Origin: an uncultured Eubacteriales bacterium
GTDB taxonomy: Bacteria; Bacillota; Clostridia; Oscillospirales; Acutalibacteraceae
Length of the DNA stretch: 9,637 nt
Reading direction: 5' to 3'
NCBI GenBank assembly: GCA_934408795.1
Contig: CAKRVQ010000022.1
Location: forward strand, 1-9,637
Below, one piece after another: positions 1-6,532 of the stretch. The notes under the pieces were generated by a model. It saw only the letters and a list, made by a program, of their open reading frames with translations. It was not told the DNA's origin and did not search any database. How positions within the stretch are numbered: the stretch's first letter is position 1; each line of letters starts with the position of its first letter. Both the position numbers and the translations under genes were made by a program.

Positions 1-419
1 CAAAAAGGGTATTTGACCGCCTTGAGGAGATAGACGGCACGATCTCGTCCCACTTAAAAAGCGGATGGAGCCTTGCAAGACTGCCCAAGGTGACACTGTC
101 GCTTTTAAGACTTGCGGTATGCGAGATGAAATATAACGATGAGATACCCGACGGCGTGGCGATCAACGAAGCGGTGGAGCTTTGCAAGAAGTATGCGACC
201 GCTGAGGACGCCGCTTACCTGAACGGTGTGCTCGGTGCGGTGGCGCGCGAAAGCGGCTCCCCCGAGACTGCCGGCGAGACGGAGTCGGAACTGTCAGAAT
301 CATCCGAAGCATCGAAAGCCTCTGAAACATCGGAATCCTCTGAAACATCGGAATCCTCTGAAACATCGGGATCGCCCGAAACTGCGTTATCGTCGGAAGA
401 AGCCGAAAAAAATGAATGA
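1..419 (+). CDS. nusB: NusB, transcription antitermination factor (5' end outside window), with acidic Ser/Glu repeat tail
   Basis: NusB binds boxA RNA together with NusE (ribosomal protein S10) and supports antitermination, mainly at rRNA operons. The reading frame is open from position 3, so the N-terminal part is missing. About 82 residues of the C-terminal half of the all-helical NusB fold are visible. They include the family-typical stretch ending in LLRLAVCEM, the segment IPDGVAINEAVELCKKY (around codons 48-64 of the visible part) and the closing NGVLGAVAR. NusB normally stops about there. This one continues for a further 56 residues that are almost only Ser, Glu, Thr and Ala (17 Glu, 18 Ser, no aromatic residue). 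The tail is strongly acidic, surely disordered, and built from an 18-bp tandem repeat. The stop overlaps the next start (ATGAATGA, 8 nt), suggesting coupled translation. Identity as NusB is secure; the role of the tail is unknown. Confidence 0.93.
   Translation, partial: KRVFDRLEEIDGTISSHLKSGWSLARLPKVTLSLLRLAVCEMKYNDEIPDGVAINEAVELCKKYATAEDAAYLNGVLGAVARESGSPETAGETESELSESSEASKASETSESSETSESSETSGSPETALSSEEAEKNE
285..392 (+). repeat. 18-bp tandem repeat inside the nusB 3' end
   Basis: Six consecutive 18-bp units encode a hexapeptide of the form Ser-Glu-Thr-Ser-Glu-Ser. The units at 321-338 and 339-356 are identical (tctgaaacatcggaatcc), and 357-374 differs at two positions. The units at 285-302, 303-320 and 375-392 are degenerate but keep the phase. 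The period is a multiple of three, so copy-number change would lengthen or shorten the tail without a frameshift. The near-identical central copies suggest recent duplication by slippage or unequal recombination. The array stops about 20 nt before the start codon of the next gene. Confidence 0.9.
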
Positions 420-1377
420 GCCCCGTAACTCACCCGGTGCTGCCTTAGGTATAGACACCAGCAATTACACGACATCGGTCTGCCTTTATAATTCGGAGGA
501 TAATGCTCTTTTTCAATATCGTCGGCTCCTGCCCGTAAAGGAAGGTGCGCTCGGACTTCGCCAGAGCGATGCCGTATTTGAGCACACAAAGCAGTTGCCC
601 GAGCTGATATCGGAGCTGCCCGACGGATTCGGAAAAGATCTTTGCGCGGTCGGAGTTTCCGACAGACCCTCATGCCGTGAAAACAGTTATATGCCATGTT
701 TCCTTACAGGACTCTCTGCCGCTCGAGCGATCTCACGCGCGCTCGGTGTACCGTTGTATCGGTTTACTCATCAGGAGGGTCATATTGCCGCGGCACTTTT
801 TTCGTCGGGGAGAACGGACCTCTTCAACAAAGAATTTCTTGTTTTTCATATTTCGGGCGGCACCACCGACCTGCTCAAAGTCGGCAGATCGGAGAGTTCC
901 GCGTTCAATGTGGAACTTGTCGGGCGTTCGCTCGACCTTAAAATGGGTCAGGCGGTCGACAGGCTCGGCAACCTCCTCGGTATGCGATTCCCGTCGGGAA
1001 AAGAGCTTGACGGGCTTGCCGCCTCGGGTGAAAACAGACTTGCCTTTCCCACCGCGGTAAAGGGTACCGACTGCAGTATATCAGGTTTCGAAAACCGATT
1101 CAAAAAGTATCTTGAGCAGGGTGAGGCGCCTGCGGATGTTGCGAGATCGTTTTTCGTCGGTCTCGGAAACACTCTTTGCAAAATGGCTGCCGCCGCCCGC
1201 GAGAGTGAGGGTATCACCGATATAGTGTTCTCGGGCGGAGTGGCTTCGAATTCGATCATTCGCTCGGTTGCCGCAAAGAAAATGAAAAATGTAAGCTTTG
1301 CCGACCCCGAGTTTTCAAGGGACAATGCCGCAGGTACGGCACTGCTTGCATATAAACGATCGGCAGGTGAGATATGA
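412..1377 (+). CDS. TsaD/Kae1-like protein (peptidase M22 family paralogue)
   Basis: A 321-residue member of the ASKHA-fold TsaD/Kae1/Qri7 family, once named O-sialoglycoprotein endopeptidase. True TsaD transfers threonylcarbamoyl to A37 of tRNAs that read ANN codons. Visible landmarks are GIDTS (13-17), the metal-site pair H120 and H124 in HQEGH, SGGTTDL (148-154), GRSLD (171-175), SGGV (274-277) and RDNAAG (303-308, with the metal-ligand Asp304). Several family positions differ: SGGHT is SGGTT, DDAAGEA is DLKMGQA, SGLKT is SGFEN, and CTDN is SRDN. It therefore looks like a diverged paralogue, and a standard tsaD is expected elsewhere in the genome. ATG at 412 is chosen because the protein then begins just ahead of GIDTS; the frame stays open upstream only as a shadow of nusB. 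It overlaps nusB by 8 nt and xseA by 4 nt. Function is not established; automatic annotation may call it tsaD. Confidence 0.85.
   Translation: MNEPRNSPGAALGIDTSNYTTSVCLYNSEDNALFQYRRLLPVKEGALGLRQSDAVFEHTKQLPELISELPDGFGKDLCAVGVSDRPSCRENSYMPCFLTGLSAARAISRALGVPLYRFTHQEGHIAAALFSSGRTDLFNKEFLVFHISGGTTDLLKVGRSESSAFNVELVGRSLDLKMGQAVDRLGNLLGMRFPSGKELDGLAASGENRLAFPTAVKGTDCSISGFENRFKKYLEQGEAPADVARSFFVGLGNTLCKMAAAARESEGITDIVFSGGVASNSIIRSVAAKKMKNVSFADPEFSRDNAAGTALLAYKRSAGEI
1365..1370 (+). promoter_or_regulatory. Ribosome binding site of xseA (AGGTGA)
   Basis: AGGTGA ends 3 nt before the ATG at 1374. It pairs with the UCACCU part of the 16S rRNA 3' end rather than the usual CCUCC core, so a short spacer gives a normal aligned distance. 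It lies within the last codons of the upstream gene, whose TGA overlaps the ATG. Confidence 0.65.
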
Positions 1378-2666
1378 ATCCCGTCATAATGAGCGTCTCG
1401 CAGCTCAACAGGTATGTCCGCTCGCGGCTTGAAGAAGATGAAAAGCTCGGCGGAGTATTGATAGCGGGAGAAATATCAAATTTCAAGGTCAATTCTTTCA
1501 GCGGCCACGCCTATTTTACACTTAAGGATGCCGAATGCGCCGTTAAATGCGTTTGCTTTCGCAGCGATATGATAAAGGTGCGCTTTTCCCCGTGTGACGG
1601 AATGTCGGTCATATGCCAGGGAAGGGTGTCGATCTATGAACGCGACGGCAGCTATCAGTTGTATGTACGAAGCATAAAGGCTGACGGTTTCGGAGACGCC
1701 GCACTCGCCCTCGAGCAACTCAAGGCGCGTCTCGGTGAGGAGGGACTGTTCGCTCCCGAGCGTAAGCGTCCGCTGCCGCGGTACCCGATGAAGATAGCGG
1801 TGATCACGGCTGCGAACGGTGCTGCGATAAGGGATATCGAAAATATCATTTCAAGACGCTGGAGCATATGTGAGATCCTGCTCTTTCCCGCGTCGGTTCA
1901 GGGTGCCGATGCTCCGTCGGAACTTACGGCGGCATTGAAAAGAGCATACGGGACCGAGGGCATCGATGTTCTTATAATAGGCAGAGGCGGCGGTGCGGCG
2001 GAGGATCTTTCCGCATTTAATGATGAAAAACTTGCCAGAACGCTGGCTTTGTCACCGTTCCCGACAATATCCGCAGTGGGACACGAGACGGATTATACCG
2101 TGATCGATTTCATTGCCGACAGGAGAGCACCGACACCGTCTGCTGCGGCGGAGCTCGCCGTGCCGGACGGGGAAGCGGTCAGAGCATATATAAAGTCCTG
2201 CGAAGAGCAGATAAGGAAACTTGCGGCACGAAAGGTCGAATATCTCTCATTAAGACTTGATGCAATAACCCGCTCCGCGGTACTCACCGATAAGGCGTAC
2301 TTTATCGGCAGAGCGGAAAGCAGAATAAATGAATTGTCGCTCCGCATGCGGGCAGCAGAGACCGAACTTCTCGGCAGAAAGCAGCAGACTCTCGCGAGAA
2401 CGGCTGCCGTTCTCGATTCCCTGAGCCCGCTCAAGACACTTTCACGCGGCTATGCGGCGGTGATAAAAGACGGGCGGACGGTCCATACATCCGCCGAGAT
2501 CGATAAAGGCGACGCCGTCTCGGTGCTTATGTGTGACGGTGTACTGAAGTGTACGGTCGACGAAAAACAGGTCGGTATGCCGCAGCGGTCCGAGATCCGT
2601 TCGGCACGGGACCGACATAATGACGCCGAAATGCATTCGAAGTCGGCGGGAAAAGGTGAAATATGA
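1374..2666 (+). CDS. xseA: Exodeoxyribonuclease VII large subunit
   Basis: The catalytic subunit of exonuclease VII, which degrades single-stranded DNA from both ends to acid-soluble oligonucleotides and works as a complex with several XseB subunits. At 430 residues it is near the usual length. An N-terminal OB-fold covers about residues 5-105 (VSQLNRYV near the start; AGEISNFK at 31-38; GHAYFTLKD at 44-52). The catalytic domain shows GAAIRDI (149-155), VQGADAP (175-181), GRGGG (203-207), AFNDE (214-218), SAVGHETD (233-240) and RAPTPSAAAE (251-260), all family signatures. A helical, coiled-coil-prone stretch follows at about 270-370, then LSPLKTLSRGYA, the usual C-terminal element. The last 35 residues (from about 396) are polar and not conserved as far as I can tell. 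It starts on ATGA overlapping the preceding stop and ends on ATGA overlapping xseB. Confidence 0.97.
   Translation: MNPVIMSVSQLNRYVRSRLEEDEKLGGVLIAGEISNFKVNSFSGHAYFTLKDAECAVKCVCFRSDMIKVRFSPCDGMSVICQGRVSIYERDGSYQLYVRSIKADGFGDAALALEQLKARLGEEGLFAPERKRPLPRYPMKIAVITAANGAAIRDIENIISRRWSICEILLFPASVQGADAPSELTAALKRAYGTEGIDVLIIGRGGGAAEDLSAFNDEKLARTLALSPFPTISAVGHETDYTVIDFIADRRAPTPSAAAELAVPDGEAVRAYIKSCEEQIRKLAARKVEYLSLRLDAITRSAVLTDKAYFIGRAESRINELSLRMRAAETELLGRKQQTLARTAAVLDSLSPLKTLSRGYAAVIKDGRTVHTSAEIDKGDAVSVLMCDGVLKCTVDEKQVGMPQRSEIRSARDRHNDAEMHSKSAGKGEI
2654..2659 (+). promoter_or_regulatory. Ribosome binding site of xseB (AGGTGA)
   Basis: AGGTGA lies 3 nt before the ATG at 2663, the same motif and spacing as at xseA. 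It is embedded in the last codons of xseA. Confidence 0.6.
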
Positions 2667-2860
2667 AGAAAACGGATTTTGAATCCTCACTTTCAAGGCT
2701 TGACGAAATAGTGAAGAAGCTGGAATCGGGAGACTGTACGCTTGACGAGTCCTTTGCCCTGTTCGAAGAGGGAACCGCTCTTGCGAAAAAATGCAGCGAT
2801 ATCCTTGAAAAAGCCAAGTCAAAGCTTACGGTGAAGGAAGGAGAGACACCCGAAGAATGA
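2663..2860 (+). CDS. xseB: Exodeoxyribonuclease VII small subunit
   Basis: A 65-residue helical protein of the XseB family, within the usual 60-85 residue range. The family pattern is clear: FESSLSRLDEIVKKLESG near the N-terminus, then LDESFALFEEG (27-37) and a C-terminal helix rich in Lys and Glu. XseB forms two-helix hairpins that bind the coiled-coil region of XseA. It has no catalytic residues, but the complex is inactive without it. Its position directly after xseA with a 4-nt ATGA overlap fits coupled synthesis of the two subunits. Its own stop overlaps the ispA start by 4 nt. Confidence 0.95.
   Translation: MKKTDFESSLSRLDEIVKKLESGDCTLDESFALFEEGTALAKKCSDILEKAKSKLTVKEGETPEE
2838..2843 (+). 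promoter_or_regulatory. Ribosome binding site of ispA (AAGGAG)
   Basis: AAGGAG is followed by 13 nt before the ATG at 2857. This is a strong core with a somewhat long spacer, unlike the AGGTGA sites of xseA and xseB. It lies inside the 3' end of xseB. Confidence 0.5.
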
Positions 2861-3735
2861 CACCTGAATTTATACTTGCCGATAAAGCGGCGACCGAAGA
2901 GGCACTCGACAGATACCTGCCTGCCGTGAGCACGGATTGGGCAGTGGTCGTCGATGCAATGAGATATGCACTCATGAACGGCGGAAAGCGTATCCGCCCC
3001 TGTATCGTTATCGAATTTGCCAAGGCGTGCGGAGGATCGGCAAAGGAGGCTCTTTCGTTTGCCGCGGCAATAGAAATGATACATACATATTCGCTCATAC
3101 ACGACGATCTGCCGTGTATGGATAACGATGATATGCGCAGAGGCAAGCCCTCCTGCCATAAAAAGTACGGCTATGCCAATGCACTCTTGGCAGGAGACGC
3201 TCTTATCTCCGCCGCTTTTCAGACGATAGTTTCCGATGAAGATATCCCCGCATCGCGCCGCACCGAGGCAGCCGCAGTGCTTGCAAGGCTTTCCGGAGCT
3301 TGCGGCATGGTCGGCGGTCAGATAATGGATCTTGAGAGCGAAGGAAAAGATGTGTCATACGATGAGCTCAAAGAGATAAACAGACTGAAAACAGGAGCAC
3401 TGCTTGCGGCTTCCGCGGAGCTCGGATGTATTTCCGCAGGCGCCGATAAAGAAAAACGGAAGGCTGCAGTCGGATACACCGAGTACCTCGGAGAAGCTTT
3501 TCAGATAGTCGACGACATCCTTGATATCGAAGGCGACGAATCAAAACTCGGTAAGCACACAGGCAGCGACGCCCTGAATGATAAGCGTACATATGCGAGA
3601 ACATACGGAACCGCAGAGGCGAGAAAAGAAGCGGCGAGACTTACAAAGCTTGCCTGCGACAGCCTTGCCGTGTTCGGCGCTAAGGCGGATAACCTCCGTA
3701 GGCTGGCAGAGTATCTTCTTGACAGGGATCATTGA
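2857..3735 (+). CDS. ispA: Farnesyl diphosphate synthase (short-chain polyprenyl synthetase)
   Basis: Condenses IPP with DMAPP and then GPP to give (2E,6E)-farnesyl diphosphate, the precursor of undecaprenyl diphosphate and other prenyl lipids. At 292 residues it has normal length for bacterial FPP synthase. Motifs are GGKRIRP (42-48), the first Asp-rich motif DDLPCMD (83-89), RRGKP (94-98), GGQIMDLE (153-160), KTG (178-180) and the second Asp-rich motif DDILD (219-223). The DDxxxxD spacing is that of bacterial FPP synthases. Tyr78, five residues before the first Asp-rich motif, is the chain-length-limiting Tyr known from the Geobacillus enzyme, so C15 is the expected product. The gene overlaps xseB by 4 nt and lies 137 nt before dxs, which starts the same overall route. 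A C20 product cannot be excluded from sequence alone. Confidence 0.95.
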   Translation: MTPEFILADKAATEEALDRYLPAVSTDWAVVVDAMRYALMNGGKRIRPCIVIEFAKACGGSAKEALSFAAAIEMIHTYSLIHDDLPCMDNDDMRRGKPSCHKKYGYANALLAGDALISAAFQTIVSDEDIPASRRTEAAAVLARLSGACGMVGGQIMDLESEGKDVSYDELKEINRLKTGALLAASAELGCISAGADKEKRKAAVGYTEYLGEAFQIVDDILDIEGDESKLGKHTGSDALNDKRTYARTYGTAEARKEAARLTKLACDSLAVFGAKADNLRRLAEYLLDRDH

Positions 3736-3872
3736 TAAAAGCGGACATCTCCGAATAAATAAACGACTGCCGTCGGACAAATAACGGACCGATGCCGAAT
3801 AAATAAAGTACCGGCGCAGGACAGATAACGGACCGATGCCGTCCGACTCATTGTGAAGAAACGGGCTTGAAT
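3736..3872 (+). other. Intergenic region between ispA and dxs
   Basis: This is the only gap of any size inside the cluster, and the likeliest place for a second promoter. It is A-rich in patches and mostly made of a 44-bp tandem repeat. A TTGATA at 3732-3737 (overlapping the ispA stop) followed 18 nt later by TAAATA could be a weak promoter, but the -10 match is poor. A short inverted repeat, CGGAC at 3829-3833 with GTCCG at 3841-3845, has a 5-bp stem and 7-nt loop. A 7-bp pair, GTCGGAC at 3772-3778 with GTCCGAC at 3841-3847, encloses most of the repeat. Neither is followed by a T-run, so there is no intrinsic terminator. I see no credible small ORF and no recognised riboswitch. Confidence 0.6.
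3751..3838 (+). repeat. Two-copy 44-bp tandem repeat upstream of dxs
   Basis: The copies are 3751-3794 and 3795-3838. Each starts with the identical 13-mer ccgaataaataaa and ends with a 20-nt block differing at a single base (ggacaaataacg versus ggacagataacg, then gaccgatg in both). Between the blocks, 11 nt have diverged (about 5 of 11 match). The array is followed by ccg, as if a third copy began. Conserved ends with a variable centre are visible directly; a function (binding sites, repeated promoter-like AT blocks, or mere slippage) is not shown. Confidence 0.85.
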
Positions 3873-5714
3873 ATGGAATATAAATATCTCGGAAAGATAA
3901 ACTCCCCGAGCGATCTTAAAAAACTGAATATCGAACAACTCGGCGAGCTCTGCGGCGAGATAAGGGATTGTATACTCAAAACCGTTTCAAAGAACGGCGG
4001 CCACCTTGCATCAAATCTCGGTGCCGTCGAGATGACCGTTGCGATACATTATGTGTTCAACTCGCCCGACGACGGCATAGTTTTCGATGTCGGGCATCAG
4101 TGCTATACGCATAAGCTTCTTACGGGGCGGTACGAGGATTTTTCCACACTTCGGACCGAAAACGGAATATCGGGATTTATGCGCCCGGGCGAAAGTCCGC
4201 ATGATCCCTTTGTGACAGGGCACAGTTCTACCGCCATATCATCGGCATACGGCTTGCTGAAGGGCAGGGAGCTTACGGGCGCCCGCGGTTCGGTGATCGC
4301 GGTCGTCGGTGACGGAGCAATGACCGGCGGTATGGCTTATGAAGCCATGAACAATGCCGGAAGGGACAAGAAAAACCTTATTATCATTCTGAACGACAAT
4401 AAGATGTCTATCTCCAAAAATGTCGGCGCGTTTGCAAGGTATCTGAATATCATCAGGCAGAAACGGTCATATTTCAACCTAAAGCGCGATGTGAAGGCTT
4501 TTCTCTCTCATATACCCCTGATAGGTCCGGCAATAAAGTCAAAAATTTCCCGTTCGAAGGACAGACTGAAGCACCGCATATATTACAACAGCAATATATT
4601 TGAGGGCTTCGGATTCAAGTACTTCGGCCCCGTTGACGGGCACGATCTTGAAAAGCTCATCGAAATGCTCCGCCTTGTGAAAAAGGAGGAACGCCCCGTG
4701 GTCCTTCATATCACCACCGTAAAGGGCAAGGGATACGGGCCTGCGGAAAGCGCTCCGAATCTGTATCACGGGGTGTCGGGATTCGACCTTGAAAAGGGCG
4801 TTGACACAAAGAAAAAGCATGACTTTTCCGCTGCATTCGGGGAGATACTCTGCGAGGCGGCAAAAAAGGATGACCGCGTGTGCGCCGTAACCGCCGCTAT
4901 GCCCGACGGTACCGGACTTGACGGATTCAAAAGCGAATTCCCGCGCAGATTTTTCGATGTGGGGATCTCCGAGGAGCATGCCGTCACATTCTGCGCAGGT
5001 CTTGCAAAGGCAGGAATGAAGCCCTTCTTTGCGGTGTATTCATCTTTTATTCAGCGCGGAATAGATCAGGTGATCCACGATATCGCAATAGCCGGACTTC
5101 CCGTGATATTCTGTATAGACAGAGCGGGCTTTGTGGGAGCCGACGGTGAGACGCATCAGGGTCTTTACGATATTCCTCTGCTCACTGCGGTGCCGGGCAT
5201 AACCGTTTATTCACCCGCAAATTACGGCGAACTCGGAAAGATAATAAACCTCTGTCTTGACGCAAAGTCGCCCTGCGTGATACGGTATCCGCGGGGTTGT
5301 GAGGATAAAAACATCGCCGATCTGGATTTCGGCGGAGATCTTTCGGTCTTCGGTTCATCCGATACCGCGGCGGTGACATTCGGCAGGGAGTTTTCAAATG
5401 TTTATGCAGCAATGAATAATACGGGCGGCTTCGAAACGATAAAGCTCAATCGAGTATTTCCTCTTGCCGAGGGACTCGCCGACAGGCTGCTCACCAAAAA
5501 AAGAATAGTCTTCTTTGAGGAAAGCTCGGAAAGCGGCGGTATAGGAGAAAAGGTCGCGGCGTTACTGTGCGAAAAGGGATACAAGGGATCGTTCAAAACA
5601 GTGGCGGTAAACGGCTTTGTTCCTGCCGCCACCCAAAAACGGGATGATGAAATATTCGGTCTTGATACGGGATCGGTCGAAAAAATAATGTCTGACGGAG
5701 AGTTGAAAAGTTGA
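3873..5714 (+). CDS. dxs: 1-deoxy-D-xylulose-5-phosphate synthase
   Basis: A thiamine-diphosphate enzyme that condenses pyruvate and glyceraldehyde 3-phosphate to DXP, the first step of the MEP isoprenoid pathway and also a source for thiamine and pyridoxal synthesis. At 613 residues it is full length. Visible are GHLASNLG (43-50), DVGHQCYTHK (72-81), the ThDP/Mg motif GDGAMTGG (146-153) with NDN (174-176), FGPVDGHD (251-258), KGKGYGPAE (284-292), the catalytic Glu367 in ISEEHA, Tyr389 and Arg395 in YSSFIQR, DRAGFVGADGETHQG (416-430, with Arg417, Asp424 and His428) and YPRG (472-475). These match the substrate-contact residues of E. coli Dxs. ATG at 3873 is preferred to the in-frame TTG at 3867, because family members begin close to KYLGKINSP and TTG lacks a well-placed ribosome site. 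The usual EQH is EEH and QRAYDQ is QRGIDQ, mild changes. It overlaps tlyA by 4 nt. Confidence 0.97.
   Translation: MEYKYLGKINSPSDLKKLNIEQLGELCGEIRDCILKTVSKNGGHLASNLGAVEMTVAIHYVFNSPDDGIVFDVGHQCYTHKLLTGRYEDFSTLRTENGISGFMRPGESPHDPFVTGHSSTAISSAYGLLKGRELTGARGSVIAVVGDGAMTGGMAYEAMNNAGRDKKNLIIILNDNKMSISKNVGAFARYLNIIRQKRSYFNLKRDVKAFLSHIPLIGPAIKSKISRSKDRLKHRIYYNSNIFEGFGFKYFGPVDGHDLEKLIEMLRLVKKEERPVVLHITTVKGKGYGPAESAPNLYHGVSGFDLEKGVDTKKKHDFSAAFGEILCEAAKKDDRVCAVTAAMPDGTGLDGFKSEFPRRFFDVGISEEHAVTFCAGLAKAGMKPFFAVYSSFIQRGIDQVIHDIAIAGLPVIFCIDRAGFVGADGETHQGLYDIPLLTAVPGITVYSPANYGELGKIINLCLDAKSPCVIRYPRGCEDKNIADLDFGGDLSVFGSSDTAAVTFGREFSNVYAAMNNTGGFETIKLNRVFPLAEGLADRLLTKKRIVFFEESSESGGIGEKVAALLCEKGYKGSFKTVAVNGFVPAATQKRDDEIFGLDTGSVEKIMSDGELKS
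5697..5702 (+). promoter_or_regulatory. Ribosome binding site supporting the TTG start of tlyA (GGAGAG)
   Basis: GGAGAG lies 8 nt before the TTG at 5711. No ATG or GTG in this frame lies nearby upstream, and the next ATG (in LIMAG) would cut off much of the S4 domain, so TTG is the supported start. TTGA overlaps the dxs stop. Confidence 0.7.
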
Positions 5715-6532
5715 AAGAAAAAAAGAGACTGGACGCCGCCGTTTTCGAACAGGGACTTGCCGAGAGCAGGGAAAAGGCAAAGACGCTCATTATGGCGGGC
5801 GTAGTCTATGTGAACGGTGTAAAGGCGGATAAGGCGGGCGATACCGTTTCGCCCGATGCCGTTATAGAGGTAAGAGGGAATCCTCTTAAATATGTGAGCC
5901 GCGGCGGACTCAAACTTGAAAAAGCCATGAAGGCGTTTCCGATATCGCTTGAGGGCGCGGTTTGTGCCGACATAGGCGCTTCCACCGGCGGTTTTTCGGA
6001 CTGTATGCTTCAAAACGGTGCCCGTAAAATTTACGCGGTTGATGTCGGATACGGTCAGCTCGCCTGGAAACTTCGAACCGACGACAGGGTGGTCAATCTT
6101 GAAAGGACCAATTTCAGGTATGTGACCGAGGAGCAGATCCCCGAACCGCTTGATTTTGCGTCGGTGGATGTTTCGTTTATATCGCTTAAGCTGATACTTC
6201 CCGTCCTGCACCGACTCCTTAAGGGCGGAGCCTGCGCGGTCTGCCTTGTCAAGCCGCAGTTTGAAGCGGGCAGGGATAAGGTCGGAAAAAAAGGCGTTGT
6301 GCGCGATAAGGCGGTACATATCGAGGTACTTAAAGGTATAACCGATTATATGCTTCAAAACGGATGGTCGGTCAAAGGGATCGACTACTCTCCGATAAAG
6401 GGCCCTGAGGGCAATATCGAGTATCTTGCATATATTGAAAAAAACGACCGAAAGGAGTACCTGCCGAAACTTTCTCCCGAGGAGACGGTCGAGAGGTCTC
6501 ATTCGGAGCTCGACAGGCAGGCGGTGACCTGA
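5711..6532 (+). CDS. tlyA: TlyA family rRNA (cytidine-2'-O)-methyltransferase
   Basis: Methylates ribose 2'-OH groups of rRNA with SAM. Mycobacterial TlyA modifies C1409 of 16S and C1920 of 23S rRNA, which underlies capreomycin sensitivity. The 273-residue protein has an N-terminal S4 RNA-binding domain (about 5-60, including KRLDAAVFEQGLAESREKA), the linker motif YVSRGG (61-66) and a Rossmann methyltransferase domain of the FtsJ/RrmJ type with DIGASTGGFSDC (87-98), DVGYGQLAW (111-119) and LVKPQFE (179-185). The tetrad known from M. tuberculosis (K69, D154, K182, E238) aligns as Lys68, Asp153, Lys181 and Glu237, so the enzyme should be active. Its length resembles the longer mycobacterial form, but target choice (16S plus 23S, or 23S only) cannot be decided here. 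It starts on TTG overlapping the dxs stop and ends 1 nt into nadK. The 'hemolysin' label used for this family is historical. Confidence 0.94.
   Translation: MKEKKRLDAAVFEQGLAESREKAKTLIMAGVVYVNGVKADKAGDTVSPDAVIEVRGNPLKYVSRGGLKLEKAMKAFPISLEGAVCADIGASTGGFSDCMLQNGARKIYAVDVGYGQLAWKLRTDDRVVNLERTNFRYVTEEQIPEPLDFASVDVSFISLKLILPVLHRLLKGGACAVCLVKPQFEAGRDKVGKKGVVRDKAVHIEVLKGITDYMLQNGWSVKGIDYSPIKGPEGNIEYLAYIEKNDRKEYLPKLSPEETVERSHSELDRQAVT
6523..6527 (+). promoter_or_regulatory. Ribosome binding site of nadK (GGTGA)
   Basis: GGTGA lies 4 nt before the ATG at 6532, the same right-hand Shine-Dalgarno half as at xseA, xseB and argR. It sits within the last codons of tlyA. Confidence 0.5.

Noticed and set aside
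226..411. N-terminal extension of the TsaD-like protein to a GTG at 226
   Set aside because: The extension is nusB read out of frame (Lys/Arg/His/Pro-rich), and family proteins begin just before GIDTS. ATG at 412 fits.
215..697. A 160-codon minus-strand frame opposite the nusB repeat and the TsaD-like gene
   Set aside because: Its repetitive part is simply the complement of the 18-bp repeat, and the sense frames explain the DNA.
3751..3838. Mini-CRISPR (repeat-spacer-repeat) reading of the 44-bp repeat
   Set aside because: The variable part is 11 nt, far below spacer length. There are only two copies and no cas genes.
3829..3845. Intrinsic terminator between ispA and dxs
   Set aside because: The stem has only 5 bp and no T-run follows.
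3867..3872. TTG at 3867 as the dxs start
   Set aside because: It adds only two residues. The ATG at 3873 gives the usual Dxs N-terminus, and the TTG has no better ribosome site.
5402..6502. A 366-codon open frame on the minus strand across the 3' end of dxs and most of tlyA
   Set aside because: Both sense frames encode strongly conserved enzymes with intact motifs. The antisense product shows no recognisable domain and looks like a codon-bias shadow.
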